Assembly: GCA_936432065.2 (NCBI GenBank)
Contig: OW386285.2
Location: forward strand, 45,464,664-45,528,663
DNA length: 64,000 nt
Direction: 5' to 3'
DNA from: Rutpela maculata
Lineage: Eukaryota > Arthropoda > Insecta > Coleoptera > Cerambycidae
Under the pieces are notes generated by a model, which ran no database searches, was not told where the DNA came from, and was given only the letters and a program-made list of their open reading frames with translations. The translations under genes and the position numbers were made by a program. Below, one piece after another: positions 1 to 12,569 of the stretch. Position 1 is the stretch's first letter, and each line of letters begins with the position of its first letter.

Positions 1-2357
1 GCTATTTTTTATACGAACCGAAATTACAATTATTAAAGTAGTTTATGAAGATGATAAGTATTCTGTTATTATATGACATTTATTCAATCAAATCAAAATG
101 GGATACAGTGACACAAAAAAAGTGCAAACATTCACTTGTTATATAAATAATAATAATAATTTTTTAATTTTCAATGTTCAATAACTGGAAAACGGTTGAA
201 GATAGGACTATCATAATATGTCATATTTTTGAAAACAGAAAAAAAAGAGTAAATTCAATAACACACAGGGAGGGCGTTCCATTGAAAAATATATTTTTGC
301 TTCTTGTACTCCTCAATTTCTGCACGCCACTGTGCTTCCATTAACTTATTCAGTTACAGTCCTACTACTTTTTTTCCTTCTCCAATAATAACAATAATAA
401 AGGGTGGCCTAAATATAATGTTGATAACCCTGTATAAGAATAATCAATAGAAAAATAAATATAGTGCGAGGCGGTAGAAAGCAGATGTATTTAATCGATA
501 AAATCGACCCGTATCTAACAACCAAAAAGTTTAATCTGATTCTAATACAACCTATGCATGCCTTAAAAAAAATTAAACGAAATTTTCCATTGATGGAATT
601 ACTATTGGGCCTTCATTTCCTAGAATAACAAGAATAATCGTATTTTTTTGGACTTGGTATTTTAATTAAGAACGCAAACTTCTCTTTCTATTGTGAGTCA
701 TTCCTTAATTACCCGCCATAATATAAGGCCCGCTGTATTGTAACAAATATTTATAATACCTCTTCAACTATGTATTAGATATTAGTGCCCTGGGATAAAT
801 TTAGTCATGATGACGAGCTACATGGATGCTGTCACGGGCCTACAGGTCTGCTAGTAAGTACTGAAGTACTCAAGAATGTTCATTAGCAATCACTCGTTCA
901 AAGTTTTATGCTTCGTGTGACCTCTCTTAACTCCACATACCTCAGAGATATCGGCGATGTGGTAAGCGAGAAACCTGGTAATTTCAATGATAGGTTCACT
1001 CGGATAATATGACGTTATTGCGAGTTTATACGAAAGAAATAGTTGTATAATTCAACGGTAACTGTAAATTCTTATTTAGATTTAAAATATATTCGTTGCT
1101 AGAGAGCGAGGTATTACACTGAGGTGATGACTCTAAAATTCCTTATTTTCAGTATGGTCGGTCGGTAATAATATTTACAACTTTAAGCATGCGTAAAACA
1201 AATTGTGTGCAATAGGATTTAGACGTTTAATACCCTTCAACTAATAAAATCGTTTTATAGTCCAGTCGCCAGAGACAAAAAAGAAGCACAACCTGAATTA
1301 ATTAACAAAATGACTGAAAATTGAAGTAGTGGTTGGTTAAAGCATTACAAAAGGGATGGAAAATAGTTTGTAGGTAACAAATGACATAATTTCTTATAGA
1401 AAACTGCAACTCAACCTGAAGAAAATTGTTTTTTTCTGTGAATTTTTCAGAAAATGTACAACAAGTGGTTTACGTTACTTTGAATTTTAGATGTTTTTAT
1501 TTAAAAAATATTTGTATATATATTTTTCCGTACGAGCAATAGTTTTCTCCCAAAAAAAATCGCAAATAAGTTACAATATCGTTTTTTAAATTTTCTCAGT
1601 AATTTAATAATTTCTGTAATAAACTCACCTGGTCTTAAAAACCGTTAAATATTATTCTTTGTATAAATATATTTTTCTACGACTATTGAATAATTCATTC
1701 ATTATCGATACATTTTTAAACAACGGCCGTGGGTAATAAATAATTCATTATTTAATGGGCTAGGACATATCACACTTGACTTCGTCTCGTGCCGTAAATG
1801 TCATCCTCTTGAGTAATAGCCATCATAACACGCTCGTTGAATAATATACTCTTAATATAACAAAAATATCATTCAACATGTTTCCTCCGACAGCAGTTTT
1901 ATGTTTGTTAAACTTTGATATATTAATATAAAATTTTGGTTATATTCACAAAACCGGTCATCTACAAAGTTTAGTGAGAAATAGACACCTCTTTTTGTCA
2001 TTTCAATGTGTCCTCTGAAGCAGTAACCGTAAACACCAAGATTTGAACACTGCACACGAATAATATGACTCGATGAGCGTTTCGTCAACCATTATCTGGA
2101 AATAATTAAAACTAAAATACGACTTTAGTAGTTCAATTGTCTTGATTTTTGTGGAAACTACTTTAGAGACAGCGTCACATCGAAGTTCACAGACTCCACT
2201 AAGACTAATTGTGACTTAAGCTTACTTGACCGTACTATATTAAGCACAATTGTTTCAGAGCATCGGTTCCCCACGATAAGAGACCCTGCGGGAAATTTTC
2301 AGGTAGCCCCCCCCCTGCCAAGTCCAGTTCTGATTCCAAGAATAAATGAAACAGTTT
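1..2357. other. AT-rich DNA, no recognised gene
   Basis: I see no conserved coding region or mobile-element end in this stretch. It has short A/T runs and TAA/TAAT repeats (for example near 149-165). A short minus-strand ORF at 1873-2088 shows no motif I recognise. The segment near 780-1000 is somewhat richer in G+C but stops appear in the frames I read. It could hold host intergenic or intronic DNA, or very old repeats. Confidence 0.5.
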
Positions 2358-3560
2358 TGATTGATTGATTTATCAGTGTGCGGTAGGCATTGCTGCCACT
2401 GCCCAAGTATAGAGCTGGATCTGCTACGTCAACGCTGGGTTGGATTGGGGTCATGCTTGTTGTCAGCAGCAAGAGACACATGGCGCATGATAAAGAAATG
2501 TGGGATGGGAGGTGTAGGTATTTGAGAGATGCGCTACCACATTGTGTCGTGAGGGAGCATTTAAGCTCCCTTTTTTGTGTTTTTGGTTCTGGACTTCTGC
2601 CTCTTCTGAGTCTTGTTGTGAAATATGTTGCCGCGTTGTGTCGTGATATGATGGAGTGTTTATGATCCTCTATTCGTGTTTCTGCTTTTTCGAATCTTCT
2701 TTTTCTGAATCTTCTTTTTCTGAATCTTCTGATTCCTCGGTTTCCGATTGTGGTAGAGTATATATAGTTGCGATTTCTTTGTGGTGTTCGTTTTTTAATC
2801 CTTATCCTCTTAATTGTTGTTCTCCACTGTAGCATGGTCTCCCTATTTTTAGTTTATTGCTGTTCGGTACTAGCGCTTTCTTCAGTAGATGTGTTGAGTC
2901 CCTTCCTTGGATATGTCCCCAGTACTTCTTTGCGTACATTTCTAACTGTCTTTCCTCCTAATAGTGTTGATGTTTTATGTCGCTGTTTTCATCTTGTTGT
3001 TTTTGCGAGTAGTTGGACGATGTTTCTTTCTGCTCTTCTCAAAAATTTCTTCTGATGGCATTTGTTTTTGCCGCGTTTTTGATTCCATATGTCATCGTTG
3101 GCCCTATGACGACTATATGGTAAGGTCCCATGATAATTTATTTTTCCCATTGAACGGTACGATTACTCTGTATGCCGTTTTGATTCCCTCCTTTGTCGTT
3201 TCTTTCCGTGCCAGTTGGTCGTCAGGTCTGTTCCTAGGTACTACAATTTGTTCGTTGTTCTTAGGGAGTATTAATCTATTTGGTGTTCTTTTCCGCTGGT
3301 CCAACTCTCTTTTGTTGATGGATCTCGCTCCATTATTAAGCTTTTCTTGATGTTTATTTTCAGTCCAGATGTGTCCCGACGCGGTTTCATGTTTTCTAAG
3401 CAGTTGAGTATGTGCGCCACTGAAGTGCTGTGAGAATTCAGTTTTGACGCAATAAACCAACAATTCCCCATTGACTATTTCTGGTTTAATTTAAATTAAA
3501 TTCGTTTGAATACTTTTAATAATTATGAAAACCTCACTTACAAATTTACCTAATAAATAG
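2358..3560 (-). mobile_element. RTE-like LINE, 3' fragment (copy 1)
   Basis: This is the decayed 3' part of a non-LTR retrotransposon on the minus strand. It ends in a (TGAT)n tail at 2358-2371. It matches a plus-strand copy at 45665-47077, and its last 200 bases match a third fragment at 43193-43385. The 3' untranslated part contains the shared block that reads CGGTAGGCATTGCTGCCAC on the plus strand. Upstream, broken frames still give weak reverse transcriptase C-terminal similarity (a KYLGTDLT-like stretch). The ORFs at 2299-2835 and 3113-3463 are fragments, not functional proteins. No target-site duplication was identified. The class assignment (RTE-like) rests on residual protein pattern and is tentative. 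Confidence 0.65.
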
Positions 3561-4725
3561 AATAATCATTAAAGATTATTTATTTGAAATCAAACCTTAG
3601 GAAGACTCTTCGCCTACAAGGCTATTTTTTATTTACTATTTCAAATAGAAATATTTACGTCATTATTTTTATCTCGAATGTCTTTGTCTTTTATTTTACA
3701 AGAACAAATTAAACAGTTTTAAAGATTTATTCAGTGAACGTTTTTGTTGCATATTTTATATTTTTTTTTGGATGCAAATTTATTTCACAACCAAAATAAC
3801 TCATTAGAAACGATCTCAGTGTACTTGATAAGCAGATATATTCCATATGCGGGTGTGCAAAGTTTCTCTATCTTAAAATATATTTAAATATAATTCTATT
3901 ATCCTATAGTGTGGGCGTTCGCAATAAAAATAAAATATGTAATAGACGATTCTGCTTATTGTAATATTGGTGCCAACAGTTACCTGTATTTTGATTTACC
4001 ATGTATGGTGAATGAAAAAGATAAGTGTCTTGAAGAATAGCATATTTATTTAAAGTTGACACAGTTAGTAAGCTAAATGGAAAGATATTCACGTAGATGT
4101 AAAATTGAAAGTCAAGTTCTCTGGATAATTTATGATAGATTTATTTGACGGGGCCTTTACTGCCTGACATTTTGTCTATGTTTATTTACATATCCTTGTT
4201 TCTATTTTAAGGAAATCGTAAATTGATTAAAAATGTGTACTGATTCTCACATTTGAATACTGCAGTTTAATACCTATATTCCAAAATTATACCAAGATCA
4301 GAGGTCCAAATTATTGCAGTGAGAGCGAGAGACAATAAAAAACCATAAAAAATAAAATTTAATTTAATATTTGTTTATATGAAAATAAAATAAAGTGAAT
4401 ATAAAAATAGATATTGTTAAGTACCATAGGATATTTTGCCTTAGATATTGACGTTTTAAAAATTTTTACATAATTTCCGCATCCACGATACAGGGTGTTT
4501 ACAAAAGTAAATGTAGAATAACACCAGGCGTGAAATTGACGCGACACCAATATATATTTAGAAAGGCGCCAGTCTCGTTCTGCCCCATTCTTCCACTCCC
4601 AAGCGGGTTCAAGATAAAATATGCTTCGATAGACGAGTAATGGGTCAAGGCTGCACCACCTCAGATTATTAACGACGCTCTCTCAAGACGTGATTTCTAT
4701 TATTCACTGACAATAAGGGCTTTTA
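3561..4725. other. AT-rich spacer, no recognised gene
   Basis: No coding motif was recognised. The first ~50 bases may still belong to the neighbouring LINE, because a TTTAATTTAAATTAAATTCG block near 3485 is shared with the LINE copy near 45.9 kb. Confidence 0.4.
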
Positions 4726-4957
4726 CGTCTTTGGATTATTGCGATTTTTGCATAAAAAAAATCCCTAACGAAGATTTCTCTCCGACGGGATTGGAATTTG
4801 ACGTGCTTTGGATCTGTTTATACAGTAATAAGTGGTCTGACGTCTTTTGGTTTCTGCTATTTTTGCTTAAAAAAAAATCCGTATCGAAGATTTCTCTCCG
4901 ATAGGATTTGAATTTGACGTGATTTGTGTTTATTTACCTACTAATAATGGTCTCTGC
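4726..4957. repeat. Two-unit tandem duplication, ~115 bp period
   Basis: Two adjacent diverged units begin with CGTCTTT at 4726 and CGTCTTTT at 4841. Both contain GAAGATTTCTCTCCGA followed by GGATT and GAATTTGACGTG. No coding potential is evident. Confidence 0.75.
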
Positions 4958-5465
4958 ATTTAAAGATTTCTGGAGAAATCGCAAAAACCTATCAGGCTCC
5001 CGTAAGACGACCAGAATACTGAGTATCAAACTGAGGGAATCATGAGATCCCGATTAACTCAGTTGTTTAGGTCTTCCAAACGAAAACTCCAGGGATTAAG
5101 ACTAGCAACAAGTCCTTACATCAATAAAATGCAATTAGTTCAAAGAATACCATTTATTTAATAGGTGTAAAATAATACAGTATTATGTGAAAGAACACGC
5201 ATCCCCAACTAAGGCAAATGACTTTTTAACCATACAAGTGAGAGATTACGCTAACAATCGATTTGGTAGAAAAGATTCATTTAACTTCCTCAGAATTTAA
5301 TGCAAGCCTTTTAAAAAGAATTTAAAAATTTTGTATTTTTGGTAATTATGGCTGACTGCAAATAATACAAAAATATTTTACTTAAAAAATTTTGGATCGC
5401 TTATGGATAGCTTAAAGGTCCCAGATCGTGATTTTATCATTCACGGGACGGAGTTCGACTAATAC

Positions 5466-5873
5466 ATGAGTTTACTAACTTTCGGCCAGTCTTACGACGT
5501 ATTTGTCCCCATGCAGGTTCAATATAGGAAAAATGACAGCGACTCGCCTCCGAACGACTTTTGGGCAAAATGGACTTTTGAGTCCTTTGTGCACAAGGCG
5601 GTTTTCTCTATAACTTTATTATTTGGAAAGCCCTGCTATTGGCTTTCCTACCATCGCTTTGTATTGACCACCCAACGCACCCGACCAAATTACGAGTCGC
5701 TGAGTGAATCCAAATTTGTTTTATGCGAGAAACCGGCCTTGTCCAGTTTCATTGATTTTTTACCAATCTTTGCTTATAGGCGCTACTCCGCTTTTGCCAA
5801 ATTCGTCGATTTTGCCCTTTTGATACATTTCTTTGTTAAAATTTATTGTCATTCTTTAGAAGAAGGTATATAA
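5466..5873 (+). other. Unrecognised 135-codon open frame
   Basis: One of the longest ATG-started frames in the window that I could not link to a known family. The protein is rich in aromatic residues (Phe, Tyr, Trp) and has no signal peptide, zinc finger or catalytic motif that I recognise. The DNA is a little less AT-rich than its surroundings and contains an imperfect hairpin (GGAAAGCC...GGCTTTCC near 5621-5650). No poly(A) signal, splice context or neighbouring gene supports expression. It may be a chance frame in an old repeat. If it were real, codon-position constraint should be visible in related species. Confidence 0.15.
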
Positions 5874-7730
5874 TGACTGTACCTCCATGGTCAATGTCTT
5901 CGGCGGAGGAATTAAAGTTGAAAATATTTTGAATATTTTCAAAGTACTTTTTTGGCGTACTTTTTAAAAAGTATGTGATTCATTCTTCCATGACCACCAT
6001 ATACTTTCACTCTCATATCCTGGACCAAAGTAAATCTTCCTAAGTAAAAATTCGGTGTTTCTTCGAATTTTTACCCGGTTGTGCCTAATGTCTTATCGAA
6101 CTCATAACAGTCCTTTGGGACTAGTCTGTGGCTCTGAAGTCTCTCCAGACTCTTGAAAATGCCCTTAAATGAAATTTTTACCAAAGTCGAATTTTTATTT
6201 TGGCTTCGTCTTAGGTCAATTCTGGGAGGTTCTACAACATGAACACCCAACACTAGGAAGAGCAGATCAAATAAACGATTAAACAACCTTTGCTATAAAA
6301 ACACATGAACACAGTTAAGGAAACTAAGTGAATTCTGGTAACAAGGACAAAATTACTGTTAGAAACCGAACACGCGTTAATAGAAACCTAATAATTAAGT
6401 AATTATTACAAGTGTTTACAGCACAAACGTAGTTATCTACTTTCCCCATGTAAGTATAACAGACGTTGACTTGTTATTGCTTATATTTTGCGTAATAAAA
6501 GGGGTTCTTTATTTTTATTGCAAAATCCACACAATATACACCAGTCATATCAATTTGTTGACCTCAAATCGATTACGTTTCGCATATATTCAATATTTGT
6601 CGTCTCTGTTTGATATCAGTTCACATCTGGTATGAGCCGGGAAAACATGCGGTTAAGTTTGTGAGAGCAGAACTTTGTTTGCTTTAGTTTATGTGTAAAA
6701 TAAGACGTTTCACTTATCTTATTTAAAAAGTATATGTGCATTGCAGCATGTCATACATATAATAAATACTTCACATGTCTGGAGGTTATTTAAATAACCT
6801 TAAAAATATTGTTCTTTATGTGGCTGATTTTAATTGTTAATCTCGAGTTTCACATGACATCCGTTTTTGACGTTAAAATAAATATGCTTGCTCCTAATAT
6901 GGCTAACAATAAATAACGGATTTCGCAAATTAGGAAGGAACTGTGAACCTAGTTTATTTGGTACATGACATTTAACTATGCACAATATTTACGACAAAAT
7001 GAGTGTATACAAAAATATTTTCGTTATGCTTTTGTTTTCAGGATGTTTCATCAAAATGTAATTAGGCAATATCAACATTTGGTACATGAACTAAGCAAGC
7101 TACTCGACATCTTCAATCTAATTCCTGTTTTAATTAATCAGCTAATTGTTTTAGTTTAAGAAAAATAGGAAATATAAAGAAAAAAACTAGGATAAACATT
7201 GTACTCTTGCCGATTTATTGAAATGTTTATATAATTGCTGCGTAGAATACTCTTCGCAGTTGTTTTTCTAGATATTCTTAATTTTATGACGAAAAGTTTG
7301 GTCATGAAACATTAGTCAATATAAAATAAAGTAAAGGGAAACTACACCCAACCTACTCTCGAATCCGCGCGAATTTTGAGTCGAGTCACTCAAAGTGTAA
7401 TCACCAAAATCTCATTCCTTACTTTTATAGGCGTTAATGTCTAAAATATAATGTGTCTAGGTGAAATCATATTTCGACTGTTGAATATTATAGTTAGGAA
7501 ATGTATATTAGTAAAATATATAAATAAATAATGATAGGAAATAACATTTCACGAGGTTTTTATTCTAAGATAATATACTTAATAAAATTATTTTCTAAAT
7601 ATTATGATGTTGGATAATCTCCTAAATTTTCACGATGTATAGAACGACTGATAATGGTTTATTTAAGGAACAATTTTAGGTTTGGTAAATATCTAAAAGG
7701 GTGCTATAATAGTATTTTATATAACAAGTG
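5874..7730. other. AT-rich spacer, no recognised gene
   Basis: No motif-bearing frame was found. Short frames at 6071-6286 (minus) and 6965-7159 (plus) lack recognisable features. Confidence 0.4.
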
Positions 7731-8060
7731 GCTAAAATGGTATTTTTTTACAAGTGAGGCGTTTATAGTACGCGCCGAAGGCGAGTGCTATAAACCACAC
7801 GAGTAAAAAAAAAAACACATTTTAGTCTCGAGTTATAAACAAATTTTTTTGTATCGCCATTCGAAATTAGAAACAATATAATTTTGTAAAAATAGACAAT
7901 TCTATTGCTGTTTCCATAGAAACCAATAAGTTTTATGTCACATTATGAAATAAAATTTCTTTATTTCACTCTTTTTTCTTTATTTTAGCCTTGTCAATAA
8001 TGACATTGTTTTGATTCATTAAAACTGTCAAATAAATATCATTTTATGGATATGGCGTTA
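7731..8060 (+). repeat. Palindrome-core repeat, copy A
   Basis: An approximately 330 bp unit running from GCTAAAATGG to GATATGGCGTTA. Near its left end is an imperfect palindrome, GTTTATAGTAC...GTGCTATAAAC (7761-7794), with the tip GCCGAAGGCGAG. It is followed directly by a second copy and has a third at 33832-34146 and a partial copy at 24998-25118. No coding capacity is seen, so it is probably a non-autonomous dispersed element. Confidence 0.85.
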
Positions 8061-8379
8061 CTAAAATGGTTTTTTTTACAAGTGGGGCGTTTATAGTAAG
8101 AGCCAAAGGCGAGTGCTATAAACCACACGAATGAAAAAAAACACATTTTAGTCTCGAGTTATATACAAAACTTTTTGTATCGCCATACGAAATTAGAAAA
8201 CAATGTAATTTTGTAAAAATAGACTAAATTCTATTGCTGTTTCCATAGAAACCAATAAGTTTTATTTCACACTGTGAAATAAAATGTCTTAATTTCACTC
8301 TTTTTTCTTTATTTTACACTTGTCAATGTTTTGATTCATCGAAACTGTCAAATAAATGTCATTTTAGGATATGGCGTTA
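8061..8379 (+). repeat. Palindrome-core repeat, copy B (tandem to A)
   Basis: The second unit starts at CTAAAATGG immediately after the GCGTTA end of copy A and ends at the same GCGTTA. It keeps the GTTTATAGTA...GTGCTATAAAC palindrome and the TTGCTGTTTCCATAGAAACC block. The head-to-tail join without spacer suggests tandem duplication or insertion at the junction sequence. Confidence 0.85.
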
Positions 8380-10080
8380 CAAAAAAAATATTTATAAAAT
8401 GCCTTGAAAAATCTATTTTTCTGTAACAACATCCTTATCAGCATCATAAAGTAGCTTATAGATTCAAAAGATCCACCTTTATGAAGGTTTCTAAGACCTT
8501 TTTCTCATAAAACTTCTTAGAGCGGCATAATGCTGCTCTTACAAACTCAGTGTGGGCCGTTTTTAAATCTTTTTAAAGTCTATTTTGAAGGCAGGTGGAC
8601 TTTTTTCCTGAACTTTCTGCATTCCTAGAAAACACTTAAAAGGCTATCTTAAACCTCGATTTAAAACTCTGATAAGTCTATATCAGGAATTAGAAGCTAT
8701 GAAAATTAGTACAGAGAAATATAAATAACTTTAATTAGTGCATTTATTTTTTCTAAACTGATTTAAGCAGACACCAGATCATTAAAAGACAAAATGAATT
8801 TAAAAGTTATAAAAGTAAAGTGGCACACCTACCTCTCTAAGGCTGATATAAAAAAAATAAGAAAGATATTAATTATGACAAAAAAATTAAAATGAACGTC
8901 AATTTATCGTTAAAAACAGAAAAGATAGGCCCAAAAAACAAACACGTCCCAGATATAATAATGTTTACTTAATATCCACCCAAAAGTAGACATAATTTTG
9001 TATAGATGAGTTAATCAGCAGATAAAAAACCGCTATTTGTAGTCCTCTCATTGATCTATATATTTTAATAATGGTAATGATTTAGAACATTTTACTCTAA
9101 ATGAAGTCCTTTTAGGCTTTTTGTGGACTATCAAAAATAATTCTTTCCTTACATAAGTGCAAATATGTTTAGTGAAGATCACATGGGCTTGATGAGGCTA
9201 TAATAAAATTACAATAAAACCGCAATAAAATCTTTGAGATTTAAAAATGCTGCCACCAAGACGAATTCTCTTGGTAATTGTAAACTTAACGTTGTTAGAC
9301 TGCATGCGATGGATGTGCAGGATTCTTCGGAAAAGAAAAAGTGTTTTAACGCGAGGTTTTAGAAAGTGTTTTATGGAATTAAAATTTGCATTTTACACAA
9401 GGGCCATTTTTTCCTATTTTCATCAAAACATTTGCCAAGAATGTTTTAAGACTCTAGTCTTATAATGGCCATTAATAAGTAATAAAGAGAATTGAATATA
9501 TCTATACTTGAAAATGATTTAAAATTTATTTATAGGATACATGTTAAAAACATGAAGAATCATTTAAAACATCTTTAAAGGGCATAGCAGGATAAGCATA
9601 TAAAATCTGCCCCCAAACAAAATTTTGTCTGTTATCAACTATTTGAAGGGGCTTTCCCTAAATATAATTTCCCCAAAATTTCAAGCCTGCAGCCGCCATA
9701 TTGGAGGAGTGGTGCGGGTTTTTTTGATTTTCGTTTTTTAAAATTTTCTCGGATACCGTTGTACGAAAAAATCCGAAAAAATTCACAGTTGTTACTTACA
9801 TGTTGGACTATTTACCCAATTTTTTTTCATAATTTTTAAGTGCAAATTTCGTATGCAAAAAAATTTGCAAATTTTTGCATACAATTTATTGGCACTTTAA
9901 GAAAAAATGCCACTCTGAATTTTTCATTGTAAATTACTCATTTATCAAGGCCTATTCTCAAATTATTTTCATATTTTTAAAAAATGTGGAAGATACTTAA
10001 AAAAACGAAAAACTGAATTACCAACCATTCTCTTTTACGCGTCTCACTATCATTTGGATGCATGTCTTGTTAACAAATAT
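8380..10080. other. AT-rich spacer, no recognised gene
   Basis: No conserved coding motif was found. A 72-codon plus frame at 9247-9465 is not recognisable. Around 9840-9895 a small inverted arrangement of TGCAAATTT/AAATTTGCA occurs, typical of AT-rich repeat DNA. Confidence 0.4.
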
Positions 10081-10215
10081 ACAGGATGTTTCATTAATAA
10101 TTGGACATACGCTAACTGGAGAATCCTTAGTCCAAAATATGAAGATTTAACCTGAAACACTTAGATAAATGTACCTCCTTAGGGAGATACAGGGTGTCAA
10201 AGTTTTTCTTCTTTT
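10081..10215 (+). repeat. Dispersed repeat with ACAGGATGTTTC / ACAGGGTGT motifs
   Basis: Sequence beginning ACAGGATGTTTCATTAATAA and including a second ACAGGGTGTC at about 10186 resembles ends of non-autonomous elements common in insect genomes. No second terminus was located, so type and limits are uncertain. Confidence 0.4.
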
Positions 10216-10563
10216 TTTTTGCAATATCTCAACTACCTCTTGATCGATCTTCTCCCAATTTGATAAGGAAACATTTTTTAAGCTAAGAAACAATAATTTA
10301 TGTATTACATCATGCTAGCCCATGTAGGGCGCCTCATGAGCTATACTTGATGATGAATATTTTTTCTCTTTCTTTTTACGAAACGTAGTGGCACTCTTTC
10401 GTCCCTATTTTTAATTACTAATAAAATAAATTTATTACCAATTTTTATGAATGTAAAATGTAAATTCTCTATTTATATTTTTTGCTTTACCTATTTTTTT
10501 CCGCGAGACCACGTGACAGTCAAGCGTGTGGGGGTGTCTTGCGAGAAGACTGATATATAGACT

Positions 10564-10951
10564 AAGTGCTCGTCTTCATATAGACCATATATATTTATTC
10601 TTTCTGTGATTTACACTTAATTGTTTATTTTAAATTGAACGTTATTGTGTTATTATTATGTTCTGTGAGGTTGCAACCGAGAAACCACCATTGAACGCGG
10701 GAAACTGCAATTAAGGTAAGCCATTTGTTCCTGGCTGTCACGAGTGTCACATTTCGTTGGTGTTAATAAATTAAAATTAAAATTCTCAAAATTATAAAGT
10801 TAGAATTTACAGTTCGCTCAATTCTCGTACACATTTTTGTTACAACCTCACAGAACACAATAATAACACAACAGCGTTCAATTTAAAATAAACAATTAAG
10901 TGTAAATTACAGAAAGAATAAATATATATGTGTATATGGAGACGAGAACTT
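10564..10951. mobile_element. Fold-back element with ~113 bp inverted arms
   Basis: The left arm (10564-10677) and right arm (10839-10951) are near-perfect reverse complements; both contain TTACACTTAATTGTTTATTT or its complement. The arms enclose about 160 bp with no ORF. This is a hairpin-type non-autonomous element (MITE or fold-back). No target duplication was confirmed. Confidence 0.85.
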
Positions 10952-11025
10952 AGAGAGGCTAGAAAATCTCACGCAGGAGTCATTTCTACGTAAAAAAGGT
11001 ACACTTGCCAATTTACTTAAGAAAT

Positions 11026-11039
11026 GTGCGGGGTCCTTT
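11026..11039. repeat. Solo transposon terminus (GTGCGGGGTCCTTT)
   Basis: This 14-mer is identical to the right end of the inner transposon at 27869-27882, the reverse complement of AAAGGACCCCGCAC. It lies just outside a fold-back element and may mark a degraded or truncated copy of that transposon family. Confidence 0.5.
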
Positions 11040-11639
11040 ATACGATAATAAACTTATAAGACATTAAAAGGGCAAGCATACTTCAAACCGACAAGGCCAG
11101 CTCACAGCAACAGGAAAGCACAAGACTATTTATTACCTAACGCTGACAATATCTTTCTTAAAACTTCCTGAAGTCCAAATGACTTTTAAATTATTCCGCG
11201 AGTGTGGTTTGAGCGATCGTCAATATTGTTTACTTTATAAGTAGTACCTTTGATATAACGATAATAAAAAAAATGTTCATTTTAATACAATTTTCTGCAC
11301 ATTAAATATCAATACCCAAATAATGCCAGACATTAAACGTGATAATTTTACCGCGACGAATCGTTGGTATTTATTATTTCTGAAGTAATTTGTCGATATG
11401 TACAAATACTTAATTTTGTTAAAGGTTAATTTGCTGCTGAAATAAATAAGTGTAGGATTTCCGTTTTCGATTTAGTCACATATTATTTAAAATATTAACT
11501 TTCAAGGTAATATCTGTATTTTATTATAAACAATTTATATTCTGCGGATAATAGTAGTAGAAACTGATATTGATTTTTAATAGTTCTCCTCTAAAGAAGT
11601 GTTGGTCTAAATGAAATATTATTTAATTTAGTAGGATAA

Positions 11640-11880
11640 ATAAATAAATAAAATGTTTGTTATATACTTGTGTTTTATGTATGTATATATATGTTAATTA
11701 TTTATATGTTATGTGCTCTCTTTGACTATATTAGGACTCTATCCTAATGTCATATGATATATTTTAGTCTTACGTGTTTTTTATTTATATTTTTTGTACT
11801 ATTTTTATTTGACTTGTCAAAACACTACGGTGTTACTGTTTGATTAATAAAATTATTATTATTATTATTATTATTATAAT
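11640..11880 (+). mobile_element. Possible LINE 3' tail with (ATT)n
   Basis: The stretch ends TTGATTAATAAAATTATTATT with a long ATT run, a tail style used by several non-LTR elements. No reverse transcriptase remnant was seen next to it. Confidence 0.3.
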
Positions 11881-12569
11881 AATAATTCTATAACGCAATA
11901 TGCTTCGACTTCGATAACTTTATATTCTGAGTACCAGGTGTTTCTATTGAATTTCAACTTATTTTTCCTTCGAGGTCACTGCCTGAAAAAACTTAATTTT
12001 TGTAACGAAAAATTATACGGCTACATAATTAATATTTGTCTTGTATCGTAAACTCTATAAATTTATTTAACGATACTTTTTAATGATTTACGTCGAGTTC
12101 CACAGGCTTTAATATTTTGATAATGATTATAGCATCTTTAATCAATTTTTTTTAATTAAGCAAAACTGTATGTATACTAATAGCCACAGACACTAATGGA
12201 ATCTTAGGACAGCATTTTAACCAAGTGATCAACCTGAATTTTATGGTCTTTCTTCAAATATGTAGAAAAGAAACACTATTTAACTGTTGCGTGACTTATG
12301 GAAAAAATATTATTTTGGAACGTATTGAATTATTTAACTTTTTTATTGATTTTCTATTGTTGTAATCTTCGTGAAAAAGAAAACGAAGAATACATTGCAT
12401 TTTATTGACATTTCTAAAATCGCAAATATTACTCGTAGGGCGAAATATTTCATATCATTGTGTTAGATATCGGATTTTGAACGACGTCCGAAATGTTTGT
12501 CCGTCCGTCCGTGCGACCGCTTTCTTGTAAGCAGGAAAACTTAAGAAAGAAAAGTTCGATATTGTATTG

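Noticed and set aside
2299..2835. 178-codon minus-strand frame as a gene
   Set aside because: It lies in the 3' part of a LINE that is repeated at 46.6-47.1 kb with different stops and frames; the peptide is basic, low complexity and without a domain.
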